From: Prorocentrum cordatum
Taxonomy: Eukaryota; Sar; Dinophyceae; Prorocentrales; Prorocentraceae
Assembly: GCA_963575745.1 (NCBI GenBank)
Contig: CAUYUJ010017773.1
Location: 62,001 to 126,000 of the forward strand
Length of the DNA: 64,000 bases
Direction: 5' to 3'
The notes beneath the pieces were generated by a model that was given only the letters and a program-made list of their open reading frames with translations, was not told the origin of the DNA and searched no databases. A program made the translations under genes and the position numbers. Numbering within the stretch: the first letter of the stretch is position 1; every line of letters begins with the position of its first letter. Shown piece after piece: positions 9,905 through 20,879 of this stretch.

Positions 9905-10985
9905 AATCTACGAGTTTTGCTTATTGGGATCCCCGATCCTCATCGTTCGCACGCCATGTTCCGGAGGAGCGTTCCTGGAGCACGGGGCGCCAGAGGCCCC
10001 CCCGCTCTCCCCCCCTCCCTGACTATCCTGCCGAGGAACTCTTGGGTTGCGCAGGGCCGGTCTCGCGGGCTCCCTGGGGCTTCCCGGGCCCGCCCAGGGC
10101 TGTTTGGGAACGGACCTGGAGGCGCGCTGGGCCCCATTGGAGCGTCGGAAAGCCGAACAGACAAGAAGGCCAAGATCCTCCAATTCCTGAGTAAAACGAA
10201 CGATTTTGGCCTGTTGGGACCCTCTTGGGGGGTGCTCCTGGAGGCGTCCTGAGCCATGTTTGAAGCCTCTTGGGAGCTATCTGAAGCCCCCTGGGGCTCT
10301 CTTGAAGCGGAAGCCCTGGGTTTTCCGAGCGCGGTCCGTCTCTTGGACACCTTTCGGGCCTGTTTGGGGCCTCGTGGGCGGCCCTGGGCGCTTCTTGGGC
10401 CAGCCTTGGGCCCTCCGGGACCGCCTCGGGGCGGCCTTGGGCGCTTCTAGAGCTGTTTGGGAGCGGTCTCGGAGGTCTCCTGGGCCGCCTAGGAGCGTCG
10501 GACGGCCGCCGAGATCAGAAGGCCAACCCTCCAAAACTATTGTAAAAAACAATGTTTGGCCTGCTGGGGCCCTCGTGGGAGTGCTTTTGGAAGCGTTTGG
10601 AGCCATGTTGGAGGACTCTTGGGGGCCGCCTGGGGCCTCCCGGGTCACTGTTGAGGCAGGGGCCATGGGTGTTCGGCACGCGGCCCCTCTCTCGGGCCCT
10701 TCTTGGGCTTGTTTTGGAGCCTTCGTGGGCTGTCGCGGGCGCTTCTTGGGCCAGCCTTGGGCTCTCCGGGGCCGCATTGGGCTCGTCTTGGGGGCCCCTG
10801 GGGCTGCTGGGGGGGCGGACCTGGAGACCTCCCAGGCCGTCGTGGAGCGCCGTGCAACCGGAAAAACCAAAATGCCCAAATCCTTCCGAAAACCCTTGGA
10901 AAACCATGGATGTTGGCCTCCCGGGGCTCTCGGGGGAGTGTTCCTGGAAGCGTCTGGAGCCATGTTGGAGGGCCCATGAAACCTC
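9905..10985 (+). repeat. Degenerate tandem repeat of about 350 bp, three copies
   Basis: GAGCCATGTT occurs at 10251, 10600 and 10957. Each unit carries CTTCTTGGGCCAGCCTTGGG-like sequence followed by an A-rich GACCAAA/GAAAAACCAAAA-type segment. No gene is seen. Confidence 0.75.
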
Positions 10986-11151
10986 TACCGCGTGCTTCGG
11001 CGACATGGGTCGAAGGTGGGAACCTTTCCTGGCGCTGAAACAGCACCAGGGTCCGTCCAGAGCCGCTCGGGAGACGCCCCGGAGCGGCCCTGGAGAAGCC
11101 GGGGGGGGGGGGCATGGCGACTCGATGCACCTGGCCAGAGGCCCCCAGCCC

Positions 11152-11240
11152 CGTACCCCAGCCTCGGAGCGTCTTGGAGGCTTCTGGGACCGTCTTGGTG
11201 TCATGACAGGCGTCTTGGAAGGCATCCGGAGCCAAGTCGC
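11152..11240 (+). repeat. Dispersed 75-bp repeat, copy 1
   Basis: Contains GGAGCGTCTTGGAGGCTTCT and GTGTCATGACAGGCGTCTTG. A nearly identical copy lies at 14334-14410, on the other side of element B. Confidence 0.8.
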
Positions 11241-11436
11241 AGGGAAGGGGGCAGGGGGAAGAAGGCCAGAGAGCGCTGAAGGATACAAATACTGGAACCC
11301 TCTCTTTTTACCTAACAGCGTTTGCTGATAGGTTTCTAGTAGGCTCAAAAGAGAGCAGCACATTACTCCACAGGGGGGTCTGGGCAGCCGTTGGGGACGA
11401 GTTGGGGTTTGCCGGCGGGGATCGTTTTTCGCAAAC

Positions 11437-11790
11437 AGTCACACACTTCGTGCTCTTCGACCTCCCAGAACTCCATTCCCGGGCCACATTCTGAATGCCC
11501 GGAGCCAACTGTAGGCCACTTCGTGCTCTTCGAGTTCCAGAACTCCATTCCCGGGCCACATTTTGAATGCCCGGAGCCAACTGTAGGCCACTTCGTGGTC
11601 TTCGAGTTCCCAGAACTCCATTCCTGGGCATGATTTTGAATGCCCGGAGCCAACTGTAGGCCACTTCGTGGTGTCTTCGAGTTCCCAGAACTCCATTCCT
11701 GGGCATGATTTTGAATGCCCGGAGCCAACTGTAGGCCACTTCGTGTTCTTCGAGTTCCCAGAACTCCATTCCCGGGCCACACTTTGAATG
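11437..11790 (-). repeat. 73-bp tandem repeat of element B
   Basis: Reverse-complement copies of the element A array; CCCGGGCCACATT recurs with 72-73-bp spacing. Two internal units carry CTGGGCATGATTTTG in place of CCGGGCCACATTTTG, a shared variant suggesting local duplication. Confidence 0.9.
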
Positions 11791-13290
11791 CTGAGGCAGG
11801 CTGATGCTGAGGCTGAGGCAGGCTGAGGCTGAGGCAGGCTGAGGCTGAGGCCGAGGCTGAAGGCAGACTGAGGCTGAGGCTGAAGCAGGCTGAGGCTGAG
11901 GCTGAGGCAGGCTGAGGCTGAGGCAGGCTGGCTGAGGCTGGCAGGCTGATGCTGAGGCAGGCTGAGGCTGAGGCTGAGGCTGATGCAGGCTGAGGCTGAG
12001 GCAGGCTGAGGCTGAGGCCGAGGCTGAGGGCTGAAGGCAGACTGAGGCTGAAGCAGCAGGCTGAGGCTGAGGCTGAGGCAGGCTGAGGCTGAGGCTGAGG
12101 CAGGCTGATGCTGAGGCAGGCAGGCTGAGGCTGAGGCTGAGGCTGATGCAGGCTGAGGCTGAGGCAGGCTGAGGCTGAGGCCGAGGCTGAAGGCAGACTG
12201 AGGCTGAAGCTGAAGCAGGCTGAGGCCTGAGGCTGAGGCAGGCTGAGGCTGAGGCTGAGGCAGGCTGATGCTGAGGCAGGCCGAGGCTGAGGCTGGCTGA
12301 TGCAGGCTGAGGCTGAGGCAGGCTGAGGCTGAGGCCGAGGCTGAAGGCAGACTGAGGCTGAGGCTGAAGGCAGGCTGAGGCTGAGGCTGAGGCAGGCTGA
12401 TGCTGAGGCAGGCTGAGGCTGAGGCTGAGGCTGATGCAGGCTGAGGCTGAGGCTGGCTGAGCCTGAGGCTGACGCCGACGAGGCTGAAGGCAGACTGAGG
12501 CTGAGGCTGAAGCAGGCTGAGGCTGAGGCTGAGGCAGGCTGAGGCTGAGGCTGAGGCAGGCTGATGCTGAGGCAGGCTGAGGCTGAGGCTGAGGCTGATG
12601 CAGGCTGAGGCTGCGGCAGGCTGAGGCTGAGGCCGAGGCTGAAGGCAGACTGAGGCTGAGGCTGAAGCAGGCTGAGGCTGAGGCTGAGGCAGGCTGAGGC
12701 TGAGGCTGAGGCAGGTTGAGGCTGAGGCTGAGGCTGAGGCTGAGGCAGGCTGAGCTGCAGGCTGAGGCTGAGGAGGCTGCAGGCAAACTCAGGCTGAGGC
12801 TGAAGCAGGCTGAGGCTGAGGCTGAGGCAGGCTGAGGCTGAGGCTGAGGCTGAGGCAGGCTGATGCTGAGGCAGGCTGTGGCTGAGGCTGAGGCTGATGC
12901 AGGCTGAGGGTGAGGCAGGCTGAGGCTGAGGCCGAGGCCGACGGCAGACTGAGGCTGAGGCTGAAGCAGGCTGAGGCTGAGGCAGAGGCAGGCTGAGGCT
13001 GAGGCTGAGGCAGGCTGATGCTGAGGCAGGCTGAGGCTGAGGCTGAGGCTGATGCAGGGTGAGGCTGAGGCAGGCTGAGGCCGAGGCTGAAGGCAGACTG
13101 ATGTTGAGGCTGAAGCAGGCTGAGGGCGAGGCTGAGGCAGGCTGAGGCTGATGCAGGCTGAGGGTGAGGCTGAGGCAGGCTGAGGCCGAGGCTGAAGGCA
13201 GACTGATGTTGAGGCTGAAGCAGGCTGAGGGCGAGGCTGAGGCAGGCTGAGGCTGAGGCAGGCTGAGGCTGAGGCTGAGGCAGGCTGAGG
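11791..13290 (-). repeat. GAGGCT / CAGCCT satellite tract of element B
   Basis: 1.5 kb of GAGGCTGAGGCAGGCTGATG-type repeat with a higher-order period of roughly 90-130 bp, marked by recurring GAAGGCAGACTGA. Confidence 0.9.
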
Positions 13291-13591
13291 CTGAGGCTGT
13301 GACTGCGACTGCTGTTGCCGCTGCGACTGCCATCGCGAATGCGACCACGACTGCGAGAACTGCAGAATTCGACAACAGGATTCTTATCTGAATCTTAAGG
13401 GGAATGCTTCCAGATATGCTCCTACACATCGCTGTTAGGTTGCTTTGCCGGGATAATTTGTTCTCCCCTGCGCGGCACCTGCAAAACCAATCGGCAACGC
13501 TACCTGTCGGCCTAACGCGCCTGGTCGCGAATGACAAACCGACTGACACGCTGAAGAATTCCCGCTGCTGGGAAATCATGGAAGATGCAGC

Positions 13592-13835
13592 TTAAGGCAC
13601 ATTCCACAACCACGGACTTAAGGCCGTCTCGAGGGCCTTTGGAAGGAGCTGCAACCAGACCCATTTGGCATCCGGGCAGTCCCAAAGAAGATGTGCTCTG
13701 AGACAAGGCACTGGACTTATGTATAATTGTCTGGCCGGCTTTCCCGTCGCCAAGTGGTGGAACACAATATAGACTGTGTCCGCGTCTGGGCCGCCATCTG
13801 CCACTGACGGGCGGCCAGACACCAAATACTGGAAC
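13592..13835 (-). pseudogene. Possible non-LTR retrotransposon remnant (zinc-binding tail)
   Basis: One minus frame reads TVYIVFHHLATGKPARQLYI, then PVPCLRAHLLWDCPDAKWVW, then LLPKALETALSPWLW before a stop. The Cys-x-(few)-HLLWDCP-x-(few)-W spacing resembles the zinc-binding domain at the C-terminus of non-LTR reverse transcriptases. Nothing upstream shows a polymerase, so at best this is a small relic beside element B. Confidence 0.25.
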
Positions 13836-13844
13836 CCTCTTGTG

Positions 13845-14240
13845 ATTTTGTGGGGGGCCTCGTCCGGCCGCTCGCTGGGAGTTTGACGTAGCTTCTCGGG
13901 AGCCTCTGAACCTGTCGGGGGCCTCCTGGAAGCAGGTTCGAAGCATTTTGGGGGCCGATTTGGGGCTTCTCGGGGCCTCCTTTGGGCCTCTTGGGGGTCT
14001 CCTGGGGCCTCTTGAGGGGCCTCCTTGGGGCCTCCTGGCGGCCTCTTGGGGCGGAAGGCTCGAGCTTGCGGTTCGTGGTCCCCCTCTGGGCCCCCTCTTG
14101 GGCCCGTCTTGGGGCCCTCTTGGGCCATCTTGGGCGCCTCTTGGGCCGTCTTGGGGCCCTCTTGGGCTGTCCTGGGGCCCTCTTGGAAGCTTCTTGGGCC
14201 GTCTTGGGGCGGTCTTGGGCGCCTCTTGGGCCGTCTTGGA
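13845..14240 (+). repeat. CTTGGGGCC-type short-period repeats
   Basis: Degenerate 10-14-bp repeats of GGGCCTCTTGGGGCC / GGGCCGTCTTGGG, the same class as 6546-7000. They produce spurious long open frames on both strands. Confidence 0.75.
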
Positions 14241-14333
14241 CGCGGCGAAAGCCCAAGAGGCGAACATGCGAAAAATATACGTTTTCCCGTAGGAATGGCA
14301 CGATTTTTGCTTCTTGGGCCTCTCTTGGGCTGC

Positions 14334-14410
14334 CTCTCGGAGCGTCTTGGAGGCTTCTGGGACCTTTTTGGTGTCATGACAGGCGTCTTGGAAGGCATCT
14401 GGAGCCATCG
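14334..14410 (+). repeat. Dispersed 75-bp repeat, copy 2
   Basis: Matches 11152-11240, including GTGTCATGACAGGCGTCTTG. Confidence 0.8.
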
Positions 14411-14643
14411 GAGCGCGTTCCGAAGCCGCCTGCGAACGATCTTGGACGGCGTCCGGCGGTCCGACGAGCCTCCGGGCCCCCCGGGGCCCACATTTGTGGT
14501 CGGGGTCCCGGCCCCGGGCCCCCGGACCCGGTGCGCCTCTGCCCGCTTCTCCTGCGCCCTCCACAATTATTCAATATGAATACTACTCTCCCTGTTCCCC
14601 TGATGACGGTTTGAAAGTGTTAGGCCCCCCCCCCCGCGTACTG

Positions 14644-14649
<6 letters not shown>

Positions 14650-14674
<25 letters not shown>
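14650..14674. repeat. (CA)n microsatellite
   Basis: Uninterrupted ACAC run of about 24 bases. Confidence 0.9.
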
Positions 14675-14711
14675 AGATTCCCCGGAGTTGGGTTTTCGCT
14701 TGCATTTGTTT

Positions 14712-14905
14712 CCCAAATGCTGCTCTCGCTGAGGCGCCGGCCTCATTTTCGGGCCCCGCTCGTTCCGAATCGTGCTCCCGCTGCAGCGCTGGCCTCATTT
14801 CCGTGCTTCCGCTCGTTCCGAATCGTGCTCCCGCTGCAGCGCTGGCCTCATTTCCGCGCTTCCGCTCGTTCCGACTCGTGCTCCCGCTGCAGCGCTGGCG
14901 TCATT
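14712..14905 (+). repeat. 53-bp tandem repeat, about 3.5 copies
   Basis: CGTTCCGAATCGTGCTCCCG recurs at 14761, 14814 and, with one change, 14867. Each unit includes GCTGCAGCGCTGGCCTCATT. Downstream (14915-15010) are short ATGCC/GCATGC repeats. Confidence 0.9.
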
Positions 14906-15137
14906 TCCTGTGCCATGCCACGGCATGCAATGCAATGCTAGGTTGATACTACGCTTTGCGGTGCTCTTCTACGCCATGCCATGCCGTGCTCTACAATGCA
15001 TCGCGTACCCTTTCGGGATCATTGCCCTGCTTGACATCCGACTGTGCGAGTAGAGAGGGGATCCACGCCATGGTAAGGGATGGGAGGGAGGGGTAGGATG
15101 TCAGATATGACGCGAGCGCACCTAGCTTGTTCCTCTC

Positions 15138-15415
15138 CCCCTCCTCCTCCTCCTCCTCCTCCTCCTCGTCCTCCTTCTCCCCTTCCTTTGTTTCCTTGTC
15201 TCCTCTGCCTGCTTCTCCTGCGCCCTCCTCCCCCTCCCCCTCCCCCTCGTCCTCCTCCTTCTCCTCCTCCTTCTCCCCTTCCTTTCCTCCTCCTCCTCCT
15301 CCTTCTCCCCGTCCTTTGCCTCCTTGTCTCCTCTGCCTGCTTCTCCTGCGCTCCTCCCCTCCTCCTCCTCCTCCTCCTCCTCCTCCTCCTCTTCCTCCTC
15401 CTCCTTCTCCCCGAA
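15138..15415 (+). repeat. TCC tract with internal duplication
   Basis: CTCCTC runs interrupted twice by TTGTCTCCTCTGCCTGCTTC (near 15195 and 15320), so an interrupted block has duplicated about 125 bases apart. Confidence 0.85.
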
Positions 15416-15654
15416 AGAGCGTCGACTCGGCTTGGGAGCTGCGCGTGGCAGCCAAACTCTGAAAGCATGGAGGAAGGAATGGGACGGAACGACGGGACGG
15501 AAGGGGAGAGACGGAAGGAGGAGAGGACACGGAGGGGAGAGAGGATTTGTTTCCCCCAGTCGCGCGGACGCGGTCAAATTCCTTCCAGTCGCGCGCCGCC
15601 CGTCGACGCGACAAACGCCGGCCAATTGGGCCGCCATGCGCAGAGAGCGCGTTA

Positions 15655-15800
15655 GACTGCCCAGTCCCAAGGTCCCATGAGGCGGAGGCCCGCCATGAAT
15701 GCCAAGAATGCAAAACCATGAATACCAAGAATGCAAACCACGAAACCATGAATACCAAGAATGTAAACCATGAGTACCAAGAATGGAGACCATGAATACC
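15655..15800 (+). repeat. Minisatellite of CATGAATACCAAGAATGC units, locus 1
   Basis: Units of about 20-22 bp (CCATGAATACCAAGAATGCA) follow CCCAGTCCCAAGGTCCCATG. The whole block is present in reverse complement at 37735-37905, and a related block flanks the palindromic locus at 26690-26930. Confidence 0.85.
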
Positions 15801-16045
15801 TTGAGTGCCCTGAGGGCACACCAAGAAAAAACATTACATAATGGCATGGGAACCAAGACAGGGAAGGAGGGGAGGGGGCTTTTCGAACCCCTCCCCCGAA
15901 TCACAGAATCACGCCAGACGCAATAGATTTCCACAGTTTGGGAGCGTCCTGGAACCTCCTGGAGCCCCCATGGGGCCCCTTGGGACCCCATGGCATCTTG
16001 GGACCTCGGGAGTCTCCTGGGGCCTCCTGGGATCTCCTGGGATCT

Positions 16046-16235
16046 CATCCCCACCTCCTCATCCTCATCCTCACCTCGTGCTCATCTTCATCCTCGCCCT
16101 CATCCGCATCCTCATCCCCATCCTCACCCCCCCCACTCCCTCATCATCCTCATCCTCGCCTCCCCCTCTTGATCCCCATCGCTATTCCCCCCCGTCCTCA
16201 TCATCGCCCCCCCTCCACATCCTCATTCCCCAAGC
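16046..16235 (+). repeat. CTCATC hexanucleotide repeat
   Basis: Degenerate CCTCATCCTCATC with CCCC interruptions. 16236-16640 shows nothing recognisable. Confidence 0.8.
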
Positions 16236-16650
16236 ACCCAACTCCAAACGCACCGCACTCTTCGAATCAGCGCGGTCTCGCCCGAACCTCGCCCCCCGAC
16301 GGGCCATGGGGCTGGCCCAAACTTCGGCCCTGCGGCCGCGGGCTAGGGAGGGCAACGGGCGCGCGGCAACTCGGGGGTCGGCGGCCTGGCGCGATCCCTT
16401 CAGAGAATAGAGGGAGCAACCGAAGTGGAAGGGGGGAGAGGGGGTGGGAGGAGGAGACCAGCGACATGATAAAACTTAAGACTTAGGATCTGCTCACAGC
16501 ATCGGCCCCGGGACCCCTCCCGGGGTTCAAATGCATCAGTTTCCCAAGCTGCGCCCGGCCGCGGCGTCGAGGGGGACCCCCGAAGGCCAACTGCCAACTA
16601 CAAAACAAGTTGATGTTTTCGATAGTGTTTTCCAAACGTCTCCCCGCGCT

Positions 16651-16686
16651 GGCTATCAGGCTATCACTGGTGATAGGCTATCACAC
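16651..16686. repeat. Small palindromic repeat
   Basis: CTATCAC, TG, GTGATAG form a 7-bp-arm hairpin, flanked by direct copies of GGCTATCA. Confidence 0.6.
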
Positions 16687-16774
16687 ATCCCAAGGCCCAA
16701 GGCAGCGCCTCGGCTGAAAAGCTGCGCCGCCCCCGAGCGGTGGCGAGGACAGGGGCGGCGGCAGCTGGCGAGCG

Positions 16775-17045
16775 GATCCTCTTCTTCCTCCTCCTCCTCC
16801 TTGCCCCCCCTCCTCGCCGTCGCACCCCTCCTCCTCGTCACCCCCCTCCCCCTCCTCATCGCCCCGCCCCCTCCTCCTCCTCCTCGTCCTCCTCCTCCTC
16901 GAACTCGCACTTGTCGTCGCTATCCTGCCATCCTCCTCCACCTCATCCTTTTCCTCCTCATCCTGATCCTCCCTCATCCTGCTCCTCCTCCTCCTCCTCC
17001 CCCTCCTCCTCCTCCTCCTCCTCCTCCTCCTCCTCCTCCCCCTCT
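16775..17045 (+). repeat. TCC tract downstream of the minus-strand gene block
   Basis: CTCCTC runs just 3' of the 834-residue gene. As with the other tracts, GGA lies on the strand that reads as sense for the neighbouring gene. Confidence 0.85.
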
Positions 17046-17173
17046 CCATGTACCACCTCTCCTACGACCTCCTCATCGCCCCGCTCGCGCTCCCGCCACG
17101 GCGCGCGCAGCTGGCCCTGCCGCCCGCCGACAGGCGCGCACGCCGAGGCAAGCACGGGGGGCGGCTGGCCCAC

Positions 17174-19943
17174 CTACGCAGCCTCCGGCTTCTTGCCGGC
17201 GTTCGCCATCTCGGCCACGAGCGCGACCAGGTAGCCCGGCAACCTCACGCCCGTGCGCCTGAGGTTATCGTTGATCTCGCCGGCCTTCGCGATGAGCTCC
17301 TCGTTGCTCGACGTCGGGCTGCTGAGGATCAGGTCCAGCGACCAGTCGAGCAGGATGCATAGCTTGCCATGGGCGCGAACCTTGGCCCCCTCGGTATACG
17401 CCTGCTTCAATGTCTTACTCACTTTGAACCCATCGGACTCCGCCTTCTTTAAGGAAGTGAGGTACTGCTGAATCTGGTTCACCCAGGGATTGAGGGATTC
17501 GCGATCAGGGTTCTTGAACAACTCGTCCTGGAGCGTCGGGTTGCTCAACATCTCAGGGTTCTCCAAGGTCAAGGCGCTCGGCATAGAGCTCTTGAGCTTC
17601 GCGGCGAACTCAGAGATGATCGTCGCCATGCCGTCGCTGGCCTTCGAGAGGACTCCGCTGGCCCAACCGAGCATGCCCCTGCCGTCTTCGATCTTCGGCT
17701 TGAACCCTGGCCCCTCTAAAAGTGCCCATTTGTCAACCGCGACATTCTGCAAAAACTCTCTCATGGCAGCGACCTCCTGCCCGATCTCGATGTGGTGGCT
17801 GAAATCGCCCGGCCACTCGGCGCCCGCGAGAGGCAACTGGGCGCACTTCCTCGCCAGGGAAATATACCGTCGCAAATACTCGCCGCGAAGCACCTCCACC
17901 TCGCCCATGACAGATAGCTGAGAGAGCTCGCCCAAATCCGCCTGCACGTCAAGGGACCGCACCTGGTCGCGGAGGGGGCATTCCGAAGCGACGAGCGCAT
18001 CGACGCCTTGCTCCACCAGGGAGCGGCAGATGACGAAGCCCTGAGAGACGCGCTCCGCGGCCGCCGACACCGTGCCGCGAAGGGTCTCGGACAGCCCCGC
18101 GAAGGCATTGTCGAAGTGTTCCTGGCGCGATCACCCCGCTGCCCCCCCTTCCCCCCATCTCCTTCCAAGTGTTTGCTCTACTCCATCCCTCCCCTCTTCC
18201 TCCTCATCAGTCCTTACCCTCCTCTCCCTCCCCTCCTTCCCCGCCCCTCCTACCCCTCCTCGCCCTCCATTTCCTCTGCCTCCTCCTCCTCCTCCTCCTC
18301 CTCCTCCTCCTCCTTCTCTGCGCCCTCTTCGCCCCCGCCCTCCCCCCCTCCTCCTCCCTTCCGCTGCGCGTCGCAGCCCCGCAGTCCTGCGCCGACTTGA
18401 GATTGGCGTTCACGCGTCCCCACGCGAGCAGCATGGTGCGATTGGCGTCAACGTCTGGAAGTAAGCTGTGCCGCTCGAGCCACTGCTTCACCGGCGCCCA
18501 CTTGGCAACCCCGAGCACGTTGGCGACCTCGCTCGGGTCGAGGCTTGACATGCTGCCTACGCCCTTGACGAGGGTAGAGTGGTTGTCGAACCAGGCCTTG
18601 GCGAAACTGACAACCTCCATATCCTGCTTCAGATGATCGCCAGCACCCCGCCGGAGGCTGCAAGCTTCGGAGAACTGGATCGCCAGAGCACCGAAGTCCT
18701 GCACGGGCTTGGCGCCGTCGGTCCCCCAAGTGGCATGATCGCCGTACGCGGATGCCCAACCGCTCAAGACGCACCCGGCCATGGCCGCCAATGAGTTATC
18801 CAAGTCTTTGCCAAAGTTGACATTCACGCCCTGGTCATCGCCGTCTCCGCCCAAGTTGCTGTCGGCCCACGTCGCAGCCTCGGTGACAATGTCGAAGGAC
18901 AGGTCGGGGGACGCGCAGACCTTGCGCAACGCCGTCGACAGCCGATCGAGCTCTGCCGTCTTGTTCAACTGAGCCTTCGCCGCGGCGATCTTCCCCTTGA
19001 TATGGTCGGTGACGTGCCCTCCGGTCGTTCTGTGCCTCGAGAGCAAGCCGACGAAGTGGTCTCTCGGGAGCTGCCCCTCGGTCAACTGGGTGAGCACTTG
19101 CTCCAGCTGGCCAATGACGTCAAGTACGGGGGGGACCTCAGCGGCCAACAAGTTGGAGAAGATCTGCAATTCGCCAAGGATCGACGGCGTACTGGAATCA
19201 GCGTTCTTCGGCAGGAGGAAAGGCCCTATCCGATCGCGGAGACCAGTCACAACTGCCTCCTTACCGATGCCCGTCTTCTGCAGCAGAGCAGCAATGAGGT
19301 CCGACACCTGCGCCCGCTGGAAGTCCCCCGCCAGGGACGCGTTCCCGATGAGGCCCCTCTGAACGAGAATGTTCTTGTCGAGCTCGGCGACCAGGAGGTT
19401 CGGGTCGATGGACGAGTTGAGCGCGTCGTAGTGGCATTCCCAGAAATACTTGCAATTCAGCTGCACGTCCGGCTTATCATGCAAGAACTGGACGAGCTCC
19501 CGCATGCTGCCCAACCACTCGTTGACGGCCGCGTCGCCAGTACCCGACTTAAGCGCGGCGTGCATCTTCATGCAGGTCTCCATCATGGACATGGTGTCCT
19601 TGACCTTGGTGGCGTTCTTCTTCGCACTCTCGGTCGCGGCTGCTTTCTCGGCGTCTTCTGCCTTCCCAATGTAGCGGCGGGTGCACCTGATCTTGACCTG
19701 CCACTTCTTGTCCTGGAAGAACAACGACGACCCGTCTGCCTTCGCGAACTCCTTGGTCTCCCGCTCGTAGATCTCGTCGATCGGCTCCGAGACTCTGCCG
19801 GCCTTGCCAGAACCATCGCCCCGCTTGGACGAGCCCGCGCCGACTGACTTCTTCCCACTGCCGGGCGTGGACGCGGCGGTCGCCTTCCTCGAGCTGTTGC
19901 CGCCGCCCTTTTTTCCTCGCCTGGCGGCGCAAAGCAATGGCAT
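17174..19943 (-). CDS. Hypothetical protein, about 834 residues, two exons
   Basis: Exon 1 is 19943-18387 (519 codons) and exon 2 is 18121-17174. Exon 1 begins with a Lys/Gly/Ser-rich basic tail, then PIDEIYERETKEFAKADGSS, a charged helical region (KKNATKVKDTMSMMETCMKM), YFWECHYDALNSSIDPNLLV and further helix-rich sequence to KSAQ. Exon 2 continues EHFDNAFAGLSETLRGTVSA and ends MANAGKKPEAA. The frames join exactly across the 265-nt intron. Composition is that of a soluble alpha-helical protein: no signal peptide, membrane span or catalytic motif is visible, and I do not recognise the family. The ATG at 19943 is the first Met after upstream stops, but an upstream intron could supply a different start. 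Tandem repeats of about 147 bp lie upstream. Confidence 0.7.
18122..18386 (-). other. GA-AG intron of the 834-residue gene
   Basis: On the sense strand the exon ends GGCGCAG, the intron begins GACTGCGG and ends ATCGCGCCAG, and the next exon begins GAACACTTC. CAGGA is present at both junctions. The only placement giving AG at the 3' end uses GA at the 5' end; non-canonical GA and GC donors are known in dinoflagellates. The interior is a GGA-rich purine tract on the sense strand (about 18180-18360). Confidence 0.65.
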
Positions 19944-19984
19944 GCGGAAAAGGATGGGGGGGTAAGCGGTGTCGAAGTTCGTCG

Positions 19985-20512
19985 CACTCGCTGACCCCAG
20001 GGGAGCCCCGGGTCAGCCCTATCCAGCTGTATTCAGCAGGCTGGCTGGAATGAGCTGGAGCTCCCACGGACCCTCTTGGGCCCCACTCGGAGCCGACCAA
20101 TGCTTTCTGCAAGCCCCGAGAGGCTCCCAGGGAGGGCTCCAGGGGGTGCTCGCGGGGTGCCCCCGGTCAACTCTATTCAGATATATCCGACAAGCTGGCT
20201 GGATAAAGCCGCCCTGGGGTCCCCGCTGGGCCCTCTTGAACCAAGCTTTCTGAAAACCCCGAGAAGCCCCTTGGAGGGATGCCGTAGGGGCACCAGGTCA
20301 GCTATGTTCAGCCCTACCTCCTATCCAACGTGCTGGTTGGATAAAGCTGACATGGAGGTCTCCAGGGATCCTCTTGAAGCCCTCCTGGGATATCCCCAAC
20401 CCCGAGACAACCCAGAGAGAGTTTTCAAATAGCTCCCAGGGGGCCTCGGGGGCGCCCCAGGCATCCAGCTGTATCCAACAGACTGGTCGGATGGAGTCGG
20501 GACTTGGTCTGA
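19985..20512 (+). repeat. Degenerate 140-150-bp tandem repeat, four copies
   Basis: The anchor CTGGCTGGA or a variant recurs near 20040, 20193, 20332 and 20481. Each unit has a CAGCTGTATTCAG-like box before it and a CTCTTGAA/CCCCGAGA segment after. The array lies immediately upstream of the 834-residue gene, so it may lie in its promoter or 5' leader (inference). Confidence 0.75.
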
Positions 20513-20595
20513 AGCCCCCGAGGGGCCCTTGCTACTGAAATTTGCCTCCAATTTCCTGCCAATCCTGCCCCATCCTCTTCCTCCTCCCCGCCCCC

Positions 20596-20672
20596 CATCT
20601 CCCTCCTCCTCCTCCTCCTCCTCCTCCTCCTCCTCCTCCTCCTCCCACTCTCTCCCTCCCCCTCCTCCTTCT
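20596..20672 (+). repeat. TCC tract
   Basis: CTCCTC run upstream of the 834-residue gene; GGA on the gene's sense strand. Confidence 0.85.
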
Positions 20673-20879
20673 CCTGCTCCTACCCCCCGAGATTGGAGTC
20701 CAGCGAGTCGCCCCGTCCCTTTGGTCCTGGCGCCCGCGGCGGCGCCCCGCGCGGGGCTCTGGTCCACCGCTTCAACGAAGCCCCACTTCCTCCTCCTAGG
20801 GTTGTCCGAGGCCGCCATGTCCACGTCGGCGTCGCCCGTGGAGGCACCTGGGCGGCAGCCGACGCGCCCGCGCAGACAC

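Larger units (their letters stand above)
11305..13462 (-). mobile_element. Element B: inverted second copy of the A-type element with different cargo
   Basis: CCTAACAGCG at 11311-11320 and CGCTGTTAGG at 13430-13439 are perfect 10-bp inverted repeats, and both end segments match element A in reverse complement with only scattered differences. In the element's own orientation the order is: end segment, GCAGTC repeats (about 13290-13350), a long (CAGCCT)-type tract (11791-13290), 73-bp repeats (11437-11790), end segment. Only the long central tract differs from A (TCC there). No coding sequence: the Ser/Leu/Gln/Pro-rich open frames come from the repeat. Confidence 0.7.

Noticed and set aside
7270-13290. 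Very long Ser/Leu/Pro/Gln-rich open frames
   Set aside because: They exist because TCC and CAGCCT repeats lack stop codons in several frames on both strands; no start context or non-repetitive protein sequence.
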